In this document: positions 54,380 through 64,000 of the stretch, piece after piece
Layout of the letters: the number at the start of each line of letters is the position of its first letter
Position numbering within the stretch: position 1 is the stretch's first letter
Assembly (NCBI RefSeq): GCF_018143015.1
Contig: NC_054746.1
Span: forward strand, 22,148,464 to 22,212,463
DNA from: Lytechinus variegatus
Taxonomy: Eukaryota > Echinodermata > Echinoidea > Temnopleuroida > Toxopneustidae
DNA length: 64,000 nucleotides
Direction of reading: 5' to 3'
Notes under the pieces: model-generated
Database searches by the model: none
What the model saw: only the letters and a program-made list of their open reading frames with translations
What the model was told of the DNA's origin: nothing
Program-made: the position numbers and the translations under genes

Positions 54380-56980
54380 GCACCTCAGAATAAAATTATT
54401 TCTAGATAGATGGCAAAATATAATTAGTATTTTCATTATCCTGATTATTATAAAACTTCGTGTATATAATGCAGGACTAAAGTATAAGTGCCCTGCCAGG
54501 GGGGGTAGAACTCTAGACTTCTATGTCTGCGGTGAAGCTGTGGAAGTTTCTTGCAAGTGACAGCCCGAGACCACTCCACCATGACATCCCCACCTCTCCA
54601 CTGATCAATGTAGATACTTGTATAGCCCCCTCTATTGTTGAGGTTCCACAATGGCATTTGCTCATGCAGGTAGCATGTTATTTGAGTTCATGAAAGACAT
54701 AGTAACATCAAGAGATGCATAAGAAGAAGAAAAGAAACTTAGGCATTCATCCATATTATAGAAATAAATGAATAAATACCAAAAATATATACATGTACCT
54801 GGTATAAATTTACGAAAAATAGTGGAAATATTGTGTTACTTAAAAGGACACCTCCAATCTGCCATAAAAAATGGTCAGCAAAATAACAGGAGTTTGGGAG
54901 GAAGGGAATCGATATTAAATTAGAAATGAAAAATACCCTTCATCATGACAAATAGTAGTCTTTTGGATGGTTGCCCATTTTCTACGAAATGTGTGCCATA
55001 TTTTTCACCCATTATCTTGCAAAATACAGGTCGAATGTATGGTGTAGTAATGTGTCTAATTTATATATCATGTTTTTAACATGAATGTTTTCTTCTGATC
55101 AAACCAGTTACCATAATCTTTTTAACAAAATTTGTTTGTTAAATTGTTTTATTCATTTTGCTTGGGGTTTTATTAACTTGTCAACCCCTCCCATCCTAGA
55201 AATCACCATGAACAAATAAGATTTACTTAATATGGTATCCATGAAGTCTTAATAAAGAGGAAGATCAAGTTCGGAAGTATTTGAAAATATATTTACAATA
55301 TGGTGTTGTGTCTTTTTTTTCATTGTCAGGTATATGTTTTCATATGAGTAAGTGATCTCTTCTCATTTGATAAGTAGATTTTGTTTATGTATTGTTATTT
55401 GTTATTTTTTACTGTACAAAGGCGACTGTAAATTTCAACAGGTAGCTTGATGGATTTCAGATTGCAATTTTACATCCAGGTTTTACCTCAGAATGGCACA
55501 ATCGTATCCACATCATCAAAGGCAGAAATCTCTCCCCAAAGGTAGGGGGACCAGGGGCTGGAAAATTTGACAACCAAAAGAAAAAAAAGGTTATCACCCC
55601 TAAAAGGAGGGTCATCTCGTCCAAAATACATGTTTTATTTCAATTTTGAATGATGTATTTCTTTCCATCTTAAAAGACCAAAGATAGTAGGGGGACATTT
55701 GATATTGTGTCCCCCTACTATTTTGGGTAGGTGGACGCGTCCCCCCTGGGATTTCCGCCCATCACTGATATCCCCCACGGAAATATAGAATTCCGTGTTC
55801 CCCATAGAGATATATCTCTATAGTGTTCCCCCCACATTCAAGATTTTAATGAGTAGACCTATATCGACCAGAAGATGGCAGCATTTACTTTGCGCTTGTG
55901 TGTCCATCCCAGCAAAGACCAGGCGTATATATATGTATTCACCGAAACTGAATTTGCTCATCCTCGTCTCGGCTCTTTCTCTCCCGGGGGGTGGGGGGGG
56001 GGCAGTCAAACGTATAACTTTACACACGAGTGGCCAAATTATTTCCAAACGAGTTTTTCTCTGTGTGCAAAATAACCCCCTAAACAAGTTTTTCGCGAGC
56101 TCCATTAACACATTTTGGCTCCTAAACAAGCTGTCGCCAGAATATGACCTCTAAACAAGTTTTATCTTCTTGCTAACAATATATTCAAATATAGAAAAAC
56201 TATATTCATGGGTATTGCTTACCCCCAGTGCAGTAAGAGTTAAAATACCACAATAAGAACCTGAACACTTTTCAGAAACGAGGAGGAAAAAGCCCAGGGG
56301 AAAAGCTTAGGGGGGGAATACCCTAAACACGTTTGGCTAGTCTTAGAAAAAAAGCTTTGGAAAAAAAACATATCCTAAATACGTTTGACCATTGACCAGT
56401 CTTTCAAATCCACCCTTATTTTTGAAAAAAAAAATCCTCCTCCCCTTCCCCCTCTCTCCCAAACTCTCGCCCACACCCCTTTTAATAAATTATTTGTTCA
56501 CATACACTTTTCCCATGTTTAACACTAGTTTTCTCTCGGACCCCATTTTTTATTTTGCATGCATTCACTGCTGGCATAAAACATCCTACATATCATGCCT
56601 ATAAAATATTGTATGGTTTCTGATATTTCAGATCGTTTATTCACAGGCTCACAAATAACATATACAGCCTTTTTAAAGACTATGCACAAAATATGTTTCA
56701 TGATAAAAATAATACGAATGTGATCATATTCGATTTAAAAATTTCAATTCTTAGAGCAACATGCGTTTTCCTGAATTAGAAACCGTTCGTAGTTGCTTAA
56801 ATGCTCACAGATTTTTCCTTCAAATGGCACATTAAAACTAGTTTGTAATTTGTTATATCAAAACTATAACTATAATTACTAATCTTTTTTATGTGATACC
56901 TCAAAGTGTTTATGTACAGTGGAACTGGTAGCACCTACATCATTAAAAGGAAAGCCTTGAACTTAGATCCTACTTCTGAA
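54380..56980. other. Intergenic, repeat-derived, no gene seen
   Basis: Holds a G/C-rich hairpin TAGTAGGGGGACA...TGTCCCCCTACTA (about 55687-55722), a poly-G run at about 55985-56002, and a cluster of CCTAAACAAGTTTTT-type units from about 56075 to 56395. ORFs here overlap on both strands and show no protein family. Confidence 0.5.
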
Positions 56981-56984
56981 ACAC

Positions 56985-57582
56985 TTAAAGGACAAGTCCA
57001 CCCCAACAAAAAATTGATTTGAATAAGAAGAGAAAAATTCAACAAGCAAAACACTGAAAATTTCATAAAAATCGGATGTAAAATAAGAAAGTTATGACAT
57101 TTCAAAGTTTCGCTCCATTTCACAAAAACAGTTATATGAACGAGCCAGCTACATCCAAATGAGAGAGTCGATGATGTCATTCACTCGCTATTTCTTTGTT
57201 TTTTATTGTTTGAAATATGAAATATTTTGATTTTCTCGTCATTGTCATGTGAAATGAAGTTTCATTGCTGAACGCATGGAATTCCATAATTTTAACATTT
57301 TGTGCTTCAGGCAAGGAGGTCCTAATCGTCAAATTCGTAAAAATTGAAATATTGTATAATTCAAACAATAAAAAACAAAAGAAATAGTGAGTGACATCAT
57401 CAACTCTCTCATTTGGATGTAACTGGCTCGTTCATATAACTATTTTGTTAAAAATAAGCGAAACTTTTAAATGTCATAACTTATTTTACATCCGATTTTG
57501 ATGAAATCTTCAGCATTGTGTTTTTCTGATTTTTCTCTATTGATTCAAATCAACATTTTTCTGAGATGGACTTGACCTTTAA
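56985..57582. mobile_element. Kolobok-like TTAA-flanked element, copy 7 (598 bp)
   Basis: TTAAAGGACAAGTCCACCCC at the left and GATGGACTTGACCTTTAA at the right; both arms complete. Non-coding. Confidence 0.85.
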
Positions 57583-59055
57583 TAGTTTATCAATACAACA
57601 AATTTGCTTCAAAATTGGCACAAGGTTTCCAAATCTCAGTTCTTAGAGCAACATGCGTTTTCCTCAATTAGAAACCCTTCTTAGTTACTTAACTCTTAAC
57701 ATGCCACATTTATTTGTATCATAAACACTAATTACTGTTAATTAGTTAGTGTCCATTTACTAATGGCATATTTAAACTAGTTCTTGCTTTGTTATATCAA
57801 AACTATATACAAGTATTAATCGTTGTACTAATGAGTGTTTTATTATTCCTTGTAGGCTTATTTTGTTTATATCAACTTCAAACAATAATATCAAAGGAAT
57901 AATCATAAGATGTTGTTTTATGTGTACTGAGTGTTAGCACCTTTACAGCGTGTAGAAAGAATACCTGAAATTCAGGTTCACCGATTATTATGTAACTGAA
58001 AACCGAAAGAAATATAAATATGATCAAAGCTCCTGATAAGAGGTAGACTGTGAGAAGTTAGTGACAATTACACCTTTTAGTAGAATAAAGAGGTTACTTC
58101 AAATTCAAGGAAAATAGCACATTGAAATGAGAGTACGAAGTGAAAGTATATAATTTAATATATAAATATATATACCGAGTTCCAAATAAGATAATCCAAT
58201 TATATACACACATGCCATATGGATTTCAACCGTGTTTATATCGTTTCCATTACAGGTCGTAATTGTTCAATTTACGGAGGAGTGAAAAAAGGGTGCATCA
58301 TTGTTATCTCAGAACTTCGGGAAATAATCAGATACTAAGGAGCTGAAAATTGTCAGCTTTCACTTGTATCGCTAGCGTTCTAATCAAGGGGAGGGGTTCC
58401 CTAAAAAATGTCTTCGTGTTTTCTAACATTAACTTTTTGCGTGCCGAATTCTGACATTACTTAAAATTGCCGATTTTTACCATAGCTCGCTTCTCTCCCT
58501 CTTATTTTTCCTCTCGGAGAAACAGCTTCATTTCCAAACTCGGTCTCCTGTCTTTTTTTTTGCCCTATTGCCTCAATTATATAGTATGAATTCATTTAAA
58601 TACAGGGTCATATAAATTCATTTTATTGAAAGACAGAACCTATAGGTTAACATGTATAATTTGTATGAATCGATTTTTTCATTCAAAGTATTATTGATCA
58701 TATTCTATTAAATACATTAAAAATGTCATAGCTGATTATAATTATTATCAAATTAATAAGCATTAATAGGCATCGAATGCATTTTGCATATATCTGATTA
58801 CAATAAAAAAAGAATCTTGAATATAATTTTTTTTAATCTGCATGGATTATTTAGTTTATAATACATTCAGTTCATTTGATGAAAATAAACATACAAATAT
58901 GCTTTTTGAAAACATAGCAAAACATTACAAATACGACACATAGATACGCACAATGCAATAGATAAGCAATATACGACGTACAGCGAGATCGAGATATACT
59001 GATCAGATATTTCAGCTGCTAAAACGTTCGGGGCAAATCTCCCTCTCCTTTTTTT
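57583..59055. other. AT-rich intergenic DNA, nothing recognised
   Basis: No coding signature, RNA gene or clear terminal repeat was seen. The minus-strand AATAAA equivalent near 58622 is the nearest polyadenylation-type signal I noticed downstream of the bZIP gene, over 1.2 kb from its stop. Confidence 0.4.
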
Positions 59056-59059
59056 TACC

Positions 59060-59535
59060 CAGGGTTACACCAAAACCGATTTCTCCCGAATAAAGTCGAA
59101 CCGATTCTGCCCGAAAACGGCCTGATTCGGAACATATTCGTCTCCCCGAATACAAACGAATGGGTCCCGATTAAGCGCAGACCCGAATCAATTTTGGCCA
59201 TTCCGAGTAAAGCCGAATGCCACTCAAATAGTGGCAAGAATCGAGCCAAAAGTGGCCAGAATCGAACCAAATGTGGCCCGATTAGTGCCGAATGACGAAT
59301 CGGAACGAATATGACAGAATTAATGCGCCAAGCTCGGACCGTTACTCCCCAAATAATACGAATGGCCCGAACCTTCACAGAATACTTCGAATACCTCCCC
59401 TTATATCCAACCGAATGTCGTCTGAATACATCCCGAATGTGACCCGAATGAAATTTGTTGTGGCCAAGTCAGTGAGCATTTTGGAGAGTATTTGGGCTGG
59501 TCAGAACGAGCCGAATTCCTCCGCGAATGTTTCCC
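59060..59535. repeat. Cluster of about 17 CGAAT motifs
   Basis: CGAAT (mostly within CCCGAAT or GCCGAAT, counting both strands) occurs about 17 times in under 0.5 kb, interleaved with AGTGGCCAGAATCG-like units. Terminal repeats could not be defined. It lies 0.3 kb beyond the stop codon of the bZIP gene. Resembles the motif-filled arms of the foldback elements elsewhere in the window. Confidence 0.6.
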
Positions 59536-59614
59536 TATCCGTCCCAATTTTTCAAAATAAGAAATGGAAAAAAAGCTTGTGAAAATGCAAATTAGCTATT
59601 TACTTTGCACTGCA

Positions 59615-59720
59615 AAAAACACTGGTGTTGATTTAACACCAGCTAGAGAACTGTTAAACTACACCAGTGTGGTTTCGGTCTAACACCATACAGATAAGTG
59701 TTTATACGGGTGTTTATACA
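59615..59720. repeat. Short inverted ACACTGGTGTTGATTTAACACC repeat
   Basis: AACACTGGTGTTGATTTAAC, ACACCAG, then CTACACCAGTGTGG and TCTAACACC form overlapping inverted blocks. About 100 bp, possibly within the 3' UTR of the minus-strand bZIP gene. Confidence 0.5.
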
Positions 59721-59844
59721 ACTTCAACTAGTATTAAAACGTATCAAAACAGCATGTGTTTGATTCAAAACTGATGTCATCATCAGTATATCCCGGGCAA
59801 GGATTTGTAACCCCTGAAAACTATCAAAAATGCTACATAAAAGA

Positions 59845-60894
59845 CTATTGCACTATATTTGAAGGTATACTGATAGGCGATGTGTCATCCATTGTCCCGT
59901 CTAAATCACCCAGTGAGACTCCAAGCAAGGATGATAATGAGAGAGTTTCGGATGTATCACGAGTGGGATTGTTCACTCTTGAAGAAGCCAGGTTTATTTC
60001 CCCCGCTTCACCTTGAGGAAAATGAATATCCAGCAAAGGCTGTTGGTGTTCAGTGTAGCCATCACCGCTGATTGACCTCCATGTCGAAGGTAAGATCTGT
60101 CCGCTTTCTGCCGTGCATTCTGCATCGGTCATCGATACGTCTGCCGAAGCAGATTTGGTACTAAGATAACTGTCAGGGATTGTAGAGTTGTCCGCAATGT
60201 TCGGCAAGGAAAAATCTGAAGATAGTAATGGATCGCCACCAAGATATTGTTTGACGAACGATTCGGAAAATGGGTCGGTGTCATCTAGCAATTCAGGCGT
60301 TGGAGGTACAACCGGATGAAAATCTGCAATGTCTGGCATGGTGAAGGCATCGGTAATCATTGTGGGACTACTGGCAAGAGAAGCGATTGGCGAGCCACTG
60401 GTGCATGTTTCCTGGAAAGTATGATCTACAACTGTGGTCACTTGAATAGAGCTTAACGAGAGGGTAGGAAATACGGGTGCATCCATGTTTACACTCGTTG
60501 GGGTGGCAGGAGTTGAGGGTTCCGTGCAACTGTGGCTATGAGTTGTTGACGGTGTTGGAGGGAAGCATGATGACCCGTAAGACGATGGCGATTCCGTCAT
60601 TGGCGTTGTCGCTTCCGTCTTTGCTCTGATCACCAATGCCTCGCCCAAGGCATGCAAATCGTGTATGGTTGTCTCATCCGTATCCTGGATGAGAGGTGGG
60701 GCTGATATCGTTTCGCCAGTTGAGTCTGTGATCTGGATGTTTGATGACGGGTTGGTGATCGGTGGTGATGCCTGCTGCATCATACACTTTGAGGAGTGCA
60801 TGTCAAGGAGGAACTGTAGCTGGCTTCTTTCTGTTTCAAGGGCTTTCATTTCTTCTCGAAGCTTTGTATTCTCTGTTTCTAGTTCCTGTGCTTC
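59845..60894 (-). CDS. FOS: bZIP leucine zipper and C-terminal tail exon
   Basis: After a CTGAAG acceptor, 349 codons start EAQELETENTKLREEMKALE, continue the heptads to FLLDMHSSKC, and end with SPISIPSNIVQ and a stop. The methionine at 60849 lies inside the zipper and is not a start. Beyond residue about 40 the chain is Ser/Thr/Pro/Asp-rich with acidic clusters (LLDDTDPF, LGDLDGTMDD) typical of activation domains, and no folded domain. Confidence 0.9.
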   Translation of the reverse strand, partial: EAQELETENTKLREEMKALETERSQLQFLLDMHSSKCMMQQASPPITNPSSNIQITDSTGETISAPPLIQDTDETTIHDLHALGEALVIRAKTEATTPMTESPSSYGSSCFPPTPSTTHSHSCTEPSTPATPTSVNMDAPVFPTLSLSSIQVTTVVDHTFQETCTSGSPIASLASSPTMITDAFTMPDIADFHPVVPPTPELLDDTDPFSESFVKQYLGGDPLLSSDFSLPNIADNSTIPDSYLSTKSASADVSMTDAECTAESGQILPSTWRSISGDGYTEHQQPLLDIHFPQGEAGEINLASSRVNNPTRDTSETLSLSSLLGVSLGDLDGTMDDTSPISIPSNIVQ

Positions 60895-63094
60895 CTTCAG
60901 AGGAAAATAACAGAGAACATTAAGTCAATAGACATATACACAATTTTACAGTTTTCAAATTCCTTATAATATATATTATGCCTCTCATACATTACGTAAA
61001 TTGGTATGGAATATTTTGTGCCAAATATCATATTCTATACGTTTTGATCTATGTAATACCTGAAAGCTAATGGGGCGCTGCAAGAAACTTCCGAAAATAA
61101 TCTAAGTCCTAAAATCATGTCCCGCAATCATGTGCTGTAAGTCCATGCAATGATTTGGATTCAATTGCAACTCAACTCTCAACTCTGCAAAGCCCCACTA
61201 CGCTTGATTTTTAAGTTTCTTGCAACGCACCATATTAATCTAGATGTACATGTATATATTGCGTGAGACAAACGAGTTAACATTGGTAAGTTAATCTTTT
61301 CTGAAGCTTACACGTTGCCATCTCCTTCAAACTGTTCATAGTTAAAGCCAATATAATTATTCACGGTCAATATAAAAATATATCAATAAAGCTATATAGT
61401 TGTCAATTATACACAACAAAAAAAGTAAGTCCCCCCTGAATAAAATTGCTGTAACTTTTGAACGGAATAATTTTAAAATATGAAATTTCGTAGGTGGTTT
61501 TCTATACTTTGATGCATGCTCACTCATCCATGAATAAACATATCGATTTCATTTTTGCACAAAATTCTGCCCACATAACTGCCAAATGACATCGCTAAAG
61601 ACAGCCTTGAAAAAGAGTTCCACCATATTGAATAAGGGGTCACTTATTCTTAAACAATATTATGCACCCATAGTGTAAACAATGTCTATGAGAGAGGAAG
61701 TCTAAATTTTAACAAAAATGAAATGAGGGTTTGTTTCATGGACAGTTTTTGCTACTTCTTCCAACAATTTTTTAATGAAACTTCGCACAAGCTTGAGATT
61801 AACACTATCCAAAAGGCGCGCACACCAAAATAATCATTCGATATGGCACAGAGTGGGGCCAAGGCCTTAAACTTACGTCTCATTTGCATAATTTTCGAAT
61901 TTTGTGTGCTCACTGAAGCATTAGACATCGGGATTTTCATATAAAAATCAAATCAAATGAACGATGCAAGGAGGTTTGTGACAGATTATCCATAGCTAGC
62001 AATTGCATTATTTCCAATAACGTAAAAAAGAGCTAATCGCATTCCACATGTTCTTTCAAGGCGTGAATGTTTAATTAAACGCATTTGAATCATTGAAGCA
62101 TGTTAATTGGTCATGAACATAACAAAAAAGTTGAGGAAAGGTCATTTAAGTTACTAAAATGAAACAATGCTTGCCTATGATATTTGAAATTCGTATTTTT
62201 TGCTTTCATTAAATGTTCATTGATCCGTGAAACGATGAATATTGTTGAACATGTTGAAGATACTCTTCCCAAAAATAATTGTCATCATATTCGATCATTT
62301 TTATGGATAGAAATGTGTGAAAAAAATCCAATTATAGAAAATTTTAACTTGTGTTTATTCAACCGTGAAATGTAGCAAAAACCTTGTATCGTCTTTTAGA
62401 AAGTACATTTTTCAGGCCTTCTGACTATTTTTAATAAGAATGTGGAATCAAAATCATGATATCTGGCTTGTGACTTTTGAAAAGTGACAGATTTGCCTTC
62501 TGGCGGTGCTCACTGAAGCATGACTTAAAATACGTCCATGACATTTACTCAGAGGGTAGCTTATAAAATTACCTACACGCTCATGTAAAAATATATTGAA
62601 AACTCGCATCGGTTCGGAAATTATGGATGTTTGTTAAAGGGGGACTTACTTTTTTGTTGTGTATAGTTCATTAAATAACAATTGGATAATAACTCGGCCA
62701 TGGAGGATACAAATTATTCTTTTATATAGTATCTTGGGAACAACACAGATTCGTTTGTATTATTCAATAAGCATTTACGGGTTATTTCAAGAATTTAGAT
62801 CTACTAGTATTTACTATTTTTTAGGAGGGTGCATATTGTTGAATATTAACCTTTGGGTTTCTCGCCTATGAAAGGCCAGGCCAAATCCGATACGTTGGTT
62901 TAAAAAATACAGGGGGGATCATAGCATTTGCTATTTCTTTTGAATCGAATGCAATTATGAGAAATCTATAGTATAGCGGTACTCACATGTACAAGTCGTC
63001 CCACAGCATCCCTCTTTTTACTACGACACTTTGAGGCAGCATCACGGTTTCTTTCCTTTTGAAGTCGACGTCTTTCTTCTTCTTCTGGGGTTAG
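59845..63094 (-). CDS. FOS: Fos/ATF3-class bZIP transcription factor, two 3' exons
   Basis: Exon 63094-62987 (108 nt) encodes the basic region and exon 60894-59845 (1050 nt) the zipper and C-terminal tail; 385 residues in total. The basic region has PEEEERRRLQKERNRDAASK followed by CRSKKR, fitting the bZIP NxxAAxxCR signature. The zipper has Leu every seventh residue (five Leu, then His). That pattern, the preceding PEEEERRR and the HxxxC after the zipper are shared by Fos, ATF3 and JDP2. A ~300-residue Ser/Thr/Pro-rich tail favours Fos, because ATF3 and JDP2 tails are short. The 108-nt basic exon and the intron two residues after the first Leu also match vertebrate FOS as I know it. Such proteins act as heterodimers with Jun at AP-1 (TGACTCA) sites in the nucleus. 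The N-terminal exons are off-window. Confidence 0.85.
61412..62661. mobile_element. 1.25-kb TA-flanked element in the bZIP intron
   Basis: CACAACAAAAAAAGTAAGTC and the inverted GACTTACTTTTTTGTTGTG, each with a C5/G5 run, bound the element. TA occurs on each side (61410-61411, 62662-62663), as for Tc1/mariner. Two internal copies of TGTGCTCACTGAAGCAT-like sequence occur (about 61907, 62508). No intact transposase frame was found, so it is non-autonomous or decayed. Confidence 0.7.
62987..63094 (-). CDS. FOS: bZIP basic-region exon
   Basis: A 36-codon exon runs from a TATGTAG acceptor to a GTGAGT donor (62986-62981) and reads LTPEEEERRRLQKERNRDAA then SKCRSKKRDAVGRLVH. It contains the DNA-contacting Asn, Ala-Ala, Cys and Arg of the bZIP signature, and the first zipper leucine. 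Confidence 0.93.
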
Positions 63095-63179
63095 CTACAT
63101 AAAACATAGAAATAAGGGGCAGTAGAATTGAAGAATAAATACAATATGAAAATTCGACTAAAATTATAAAAATATAGTC

Positions 63180-63885
63180 AGGACAAAGTATATGCAACAA
63201 TCAGAGGCGTCGATCCTGGGGGCAAACATATCGTTTTGCCCCCCCCCCCTCCATAATTCCGCTGTGTAAAAATAAAATAAAATTGTAATGTTACACAGAA
63301 ATCAGCAAGCGAGATCGAGATACCAACTCGTTCTTTATTCAAGATTGTGCTCAAAATGTCCGCTTTTTAGATTGGAATATAAAAAATTTCAGCTCGCGCT
63401 TCGCGCTCGCATCGTTTATTTAGCGAAAACGCATACTTTTAATGATTAAATAGGTGAATAGAATGACCCGTTTTCAGTTCTAAACCTCAAAAGAACTCCC
63501 GCTTCGATTTGCAATAATCTTTTGTTGGATATATATATCTTGTCCTTTTGTTAAAAATGTTTATTAAACTCATTTTTTCAGATCGAAATATCAAAATTCT
63601 CAGCTCACACTTCGCGCGCACATCTATTGTTCTTTTAGATACCTGTCTTAATCACTGGTACTGAAAATACTTAGAATATCAAGGTTTCGGGTCAGAATAT
63701 AAGTTAATTTAAGCTCGCTCTCGGCACTCGCATTATCTATGTAGTGAGATATGCATAGGTCTACCCTTCTCACGAGTTACTACAAACAGTCCTAAACAGG
63801 TACCTTTTTCCAGTTTTCAGTATAATAAAAAATTTCAGCTCGCGCTTCGCGCTCGCATTAATTTGTTGGTGAGATATGTGTCTCT
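63180..63885. repeat. Tandem-type repeat with CGCGCTTCGCGCTCGCAT motifs
   Basis: Four diverged blocks carry TTCAGCTCGCGCTTCGCGCT or close variants (about 63389, 63594, 63710, 63834), separated by about 115-205 bp of AT-rich spacer with GTGAGATATG. The block starts after a poly-C run (63240). Non-coding. Confidence 0.65.
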
Positions 63886-63896
63886 TTCTCATGAGC

Positions 63897-63898
63897 CA

Positions 63899-63929
<31 letters not shown>

Positions 63930-63930
63930 G
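63897..63930. repeat. (TA)n microsatellite
   Basis: An uninterrupted TATATA run of about 30 bp followed by GTGTGTGGGTGTG. Confidence 0.9.
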
Positions 63931-64000
63931 TAGGCCTATGTGCGTGTGTGGGTGTGTTTTGTTTGTTTTGTGAGATCGAGCGCCTTTGGAACGTTGATTC

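Noticed and set aside
55795..56154. 119-codon plus-strand ORF overlapping a 103-codon minus-strand ORF
   Set aside because: Both overlap a poly-G run and repeat units; no family or splice context supports either strand.

Overview
This window is animal nuclear DNA: AT-rich, with short coding exons bounded by GT/AG splice sites, long introns and very dense interspersed repeats. The coding exons match animal-specific or animal-type genes (a tau-tubulin kinase, TRMT112, and a Fos/ATF3-class bZIP factor). The repeat content (tRNA-derived SINEs, many foldback/MITE families, helentron-like repeats with internal tandem units, very frequent TACATGTA) suggests a marine invertebrate, most likely a sea urchin or another echinoderm. 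The species assignment is an inference.

Layout. (1) About 1-19.5 kb, minus strand: the 5' part of a tau-tubulin kinase gene. Six coding exons cover the start codon, Gly-rich loop, VAIK lysine, HRD loop, DFG and the activation segment (196 codons). The rest lies beyond base 1. (2) About 19.5-46.7 kb: no convincing gene. It is filled with mobile-element remnants: a 0.55 kb foldback element, TTAA-flanked Kolobok-like elements, a 1.4 kb element with GACAGACCACCT ends, two copies of a helentron/pearl-like repeat carrying perfect DR1 nuclear-receptor motifs, a three-level nested insertion, and two PIF/Harbinger-like elements that keep coding remnants (Myb-like and transposase N-terminus). (3) 46,942-50,871, plus strand: a complete four-exon TRMT112 gene (123 aa). 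Intron 1 holds a ~0.7 kb homopurine tract, and a TAA-flanked element lies about 80 bp past the stop codon. (4) 51-59 kb: intergenic, with repeats. (5) 59,845-63,094, minus strand: the last two exons of a Fos/ATF3-class bZIP gene (basic region plus leucine zipper and a long Ser/Thr/Pro-rich tail), with a 1.25 kb TA-flanked element in the intron. Its 5' exons lie beyond base 63,094.

The three genes are independent and monocistronic: a CK1-superfamily kinase, the activator subunit of several RNA and protein methyltransferases, and an AP-1-type transcription factor. No operon, CRISPR, rRNA or prokaryotic feature is present. No wholly new enzyme system is visible. The strongest unusual signals are the amplified DR1 arrays, the tandem tRNA-like heads, several foldback families that each carry a private repeated subterminal motif, and the nested transposon structures. 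All element classifications rest on termini, flanks and short coding remnants read by eye and need library searches.
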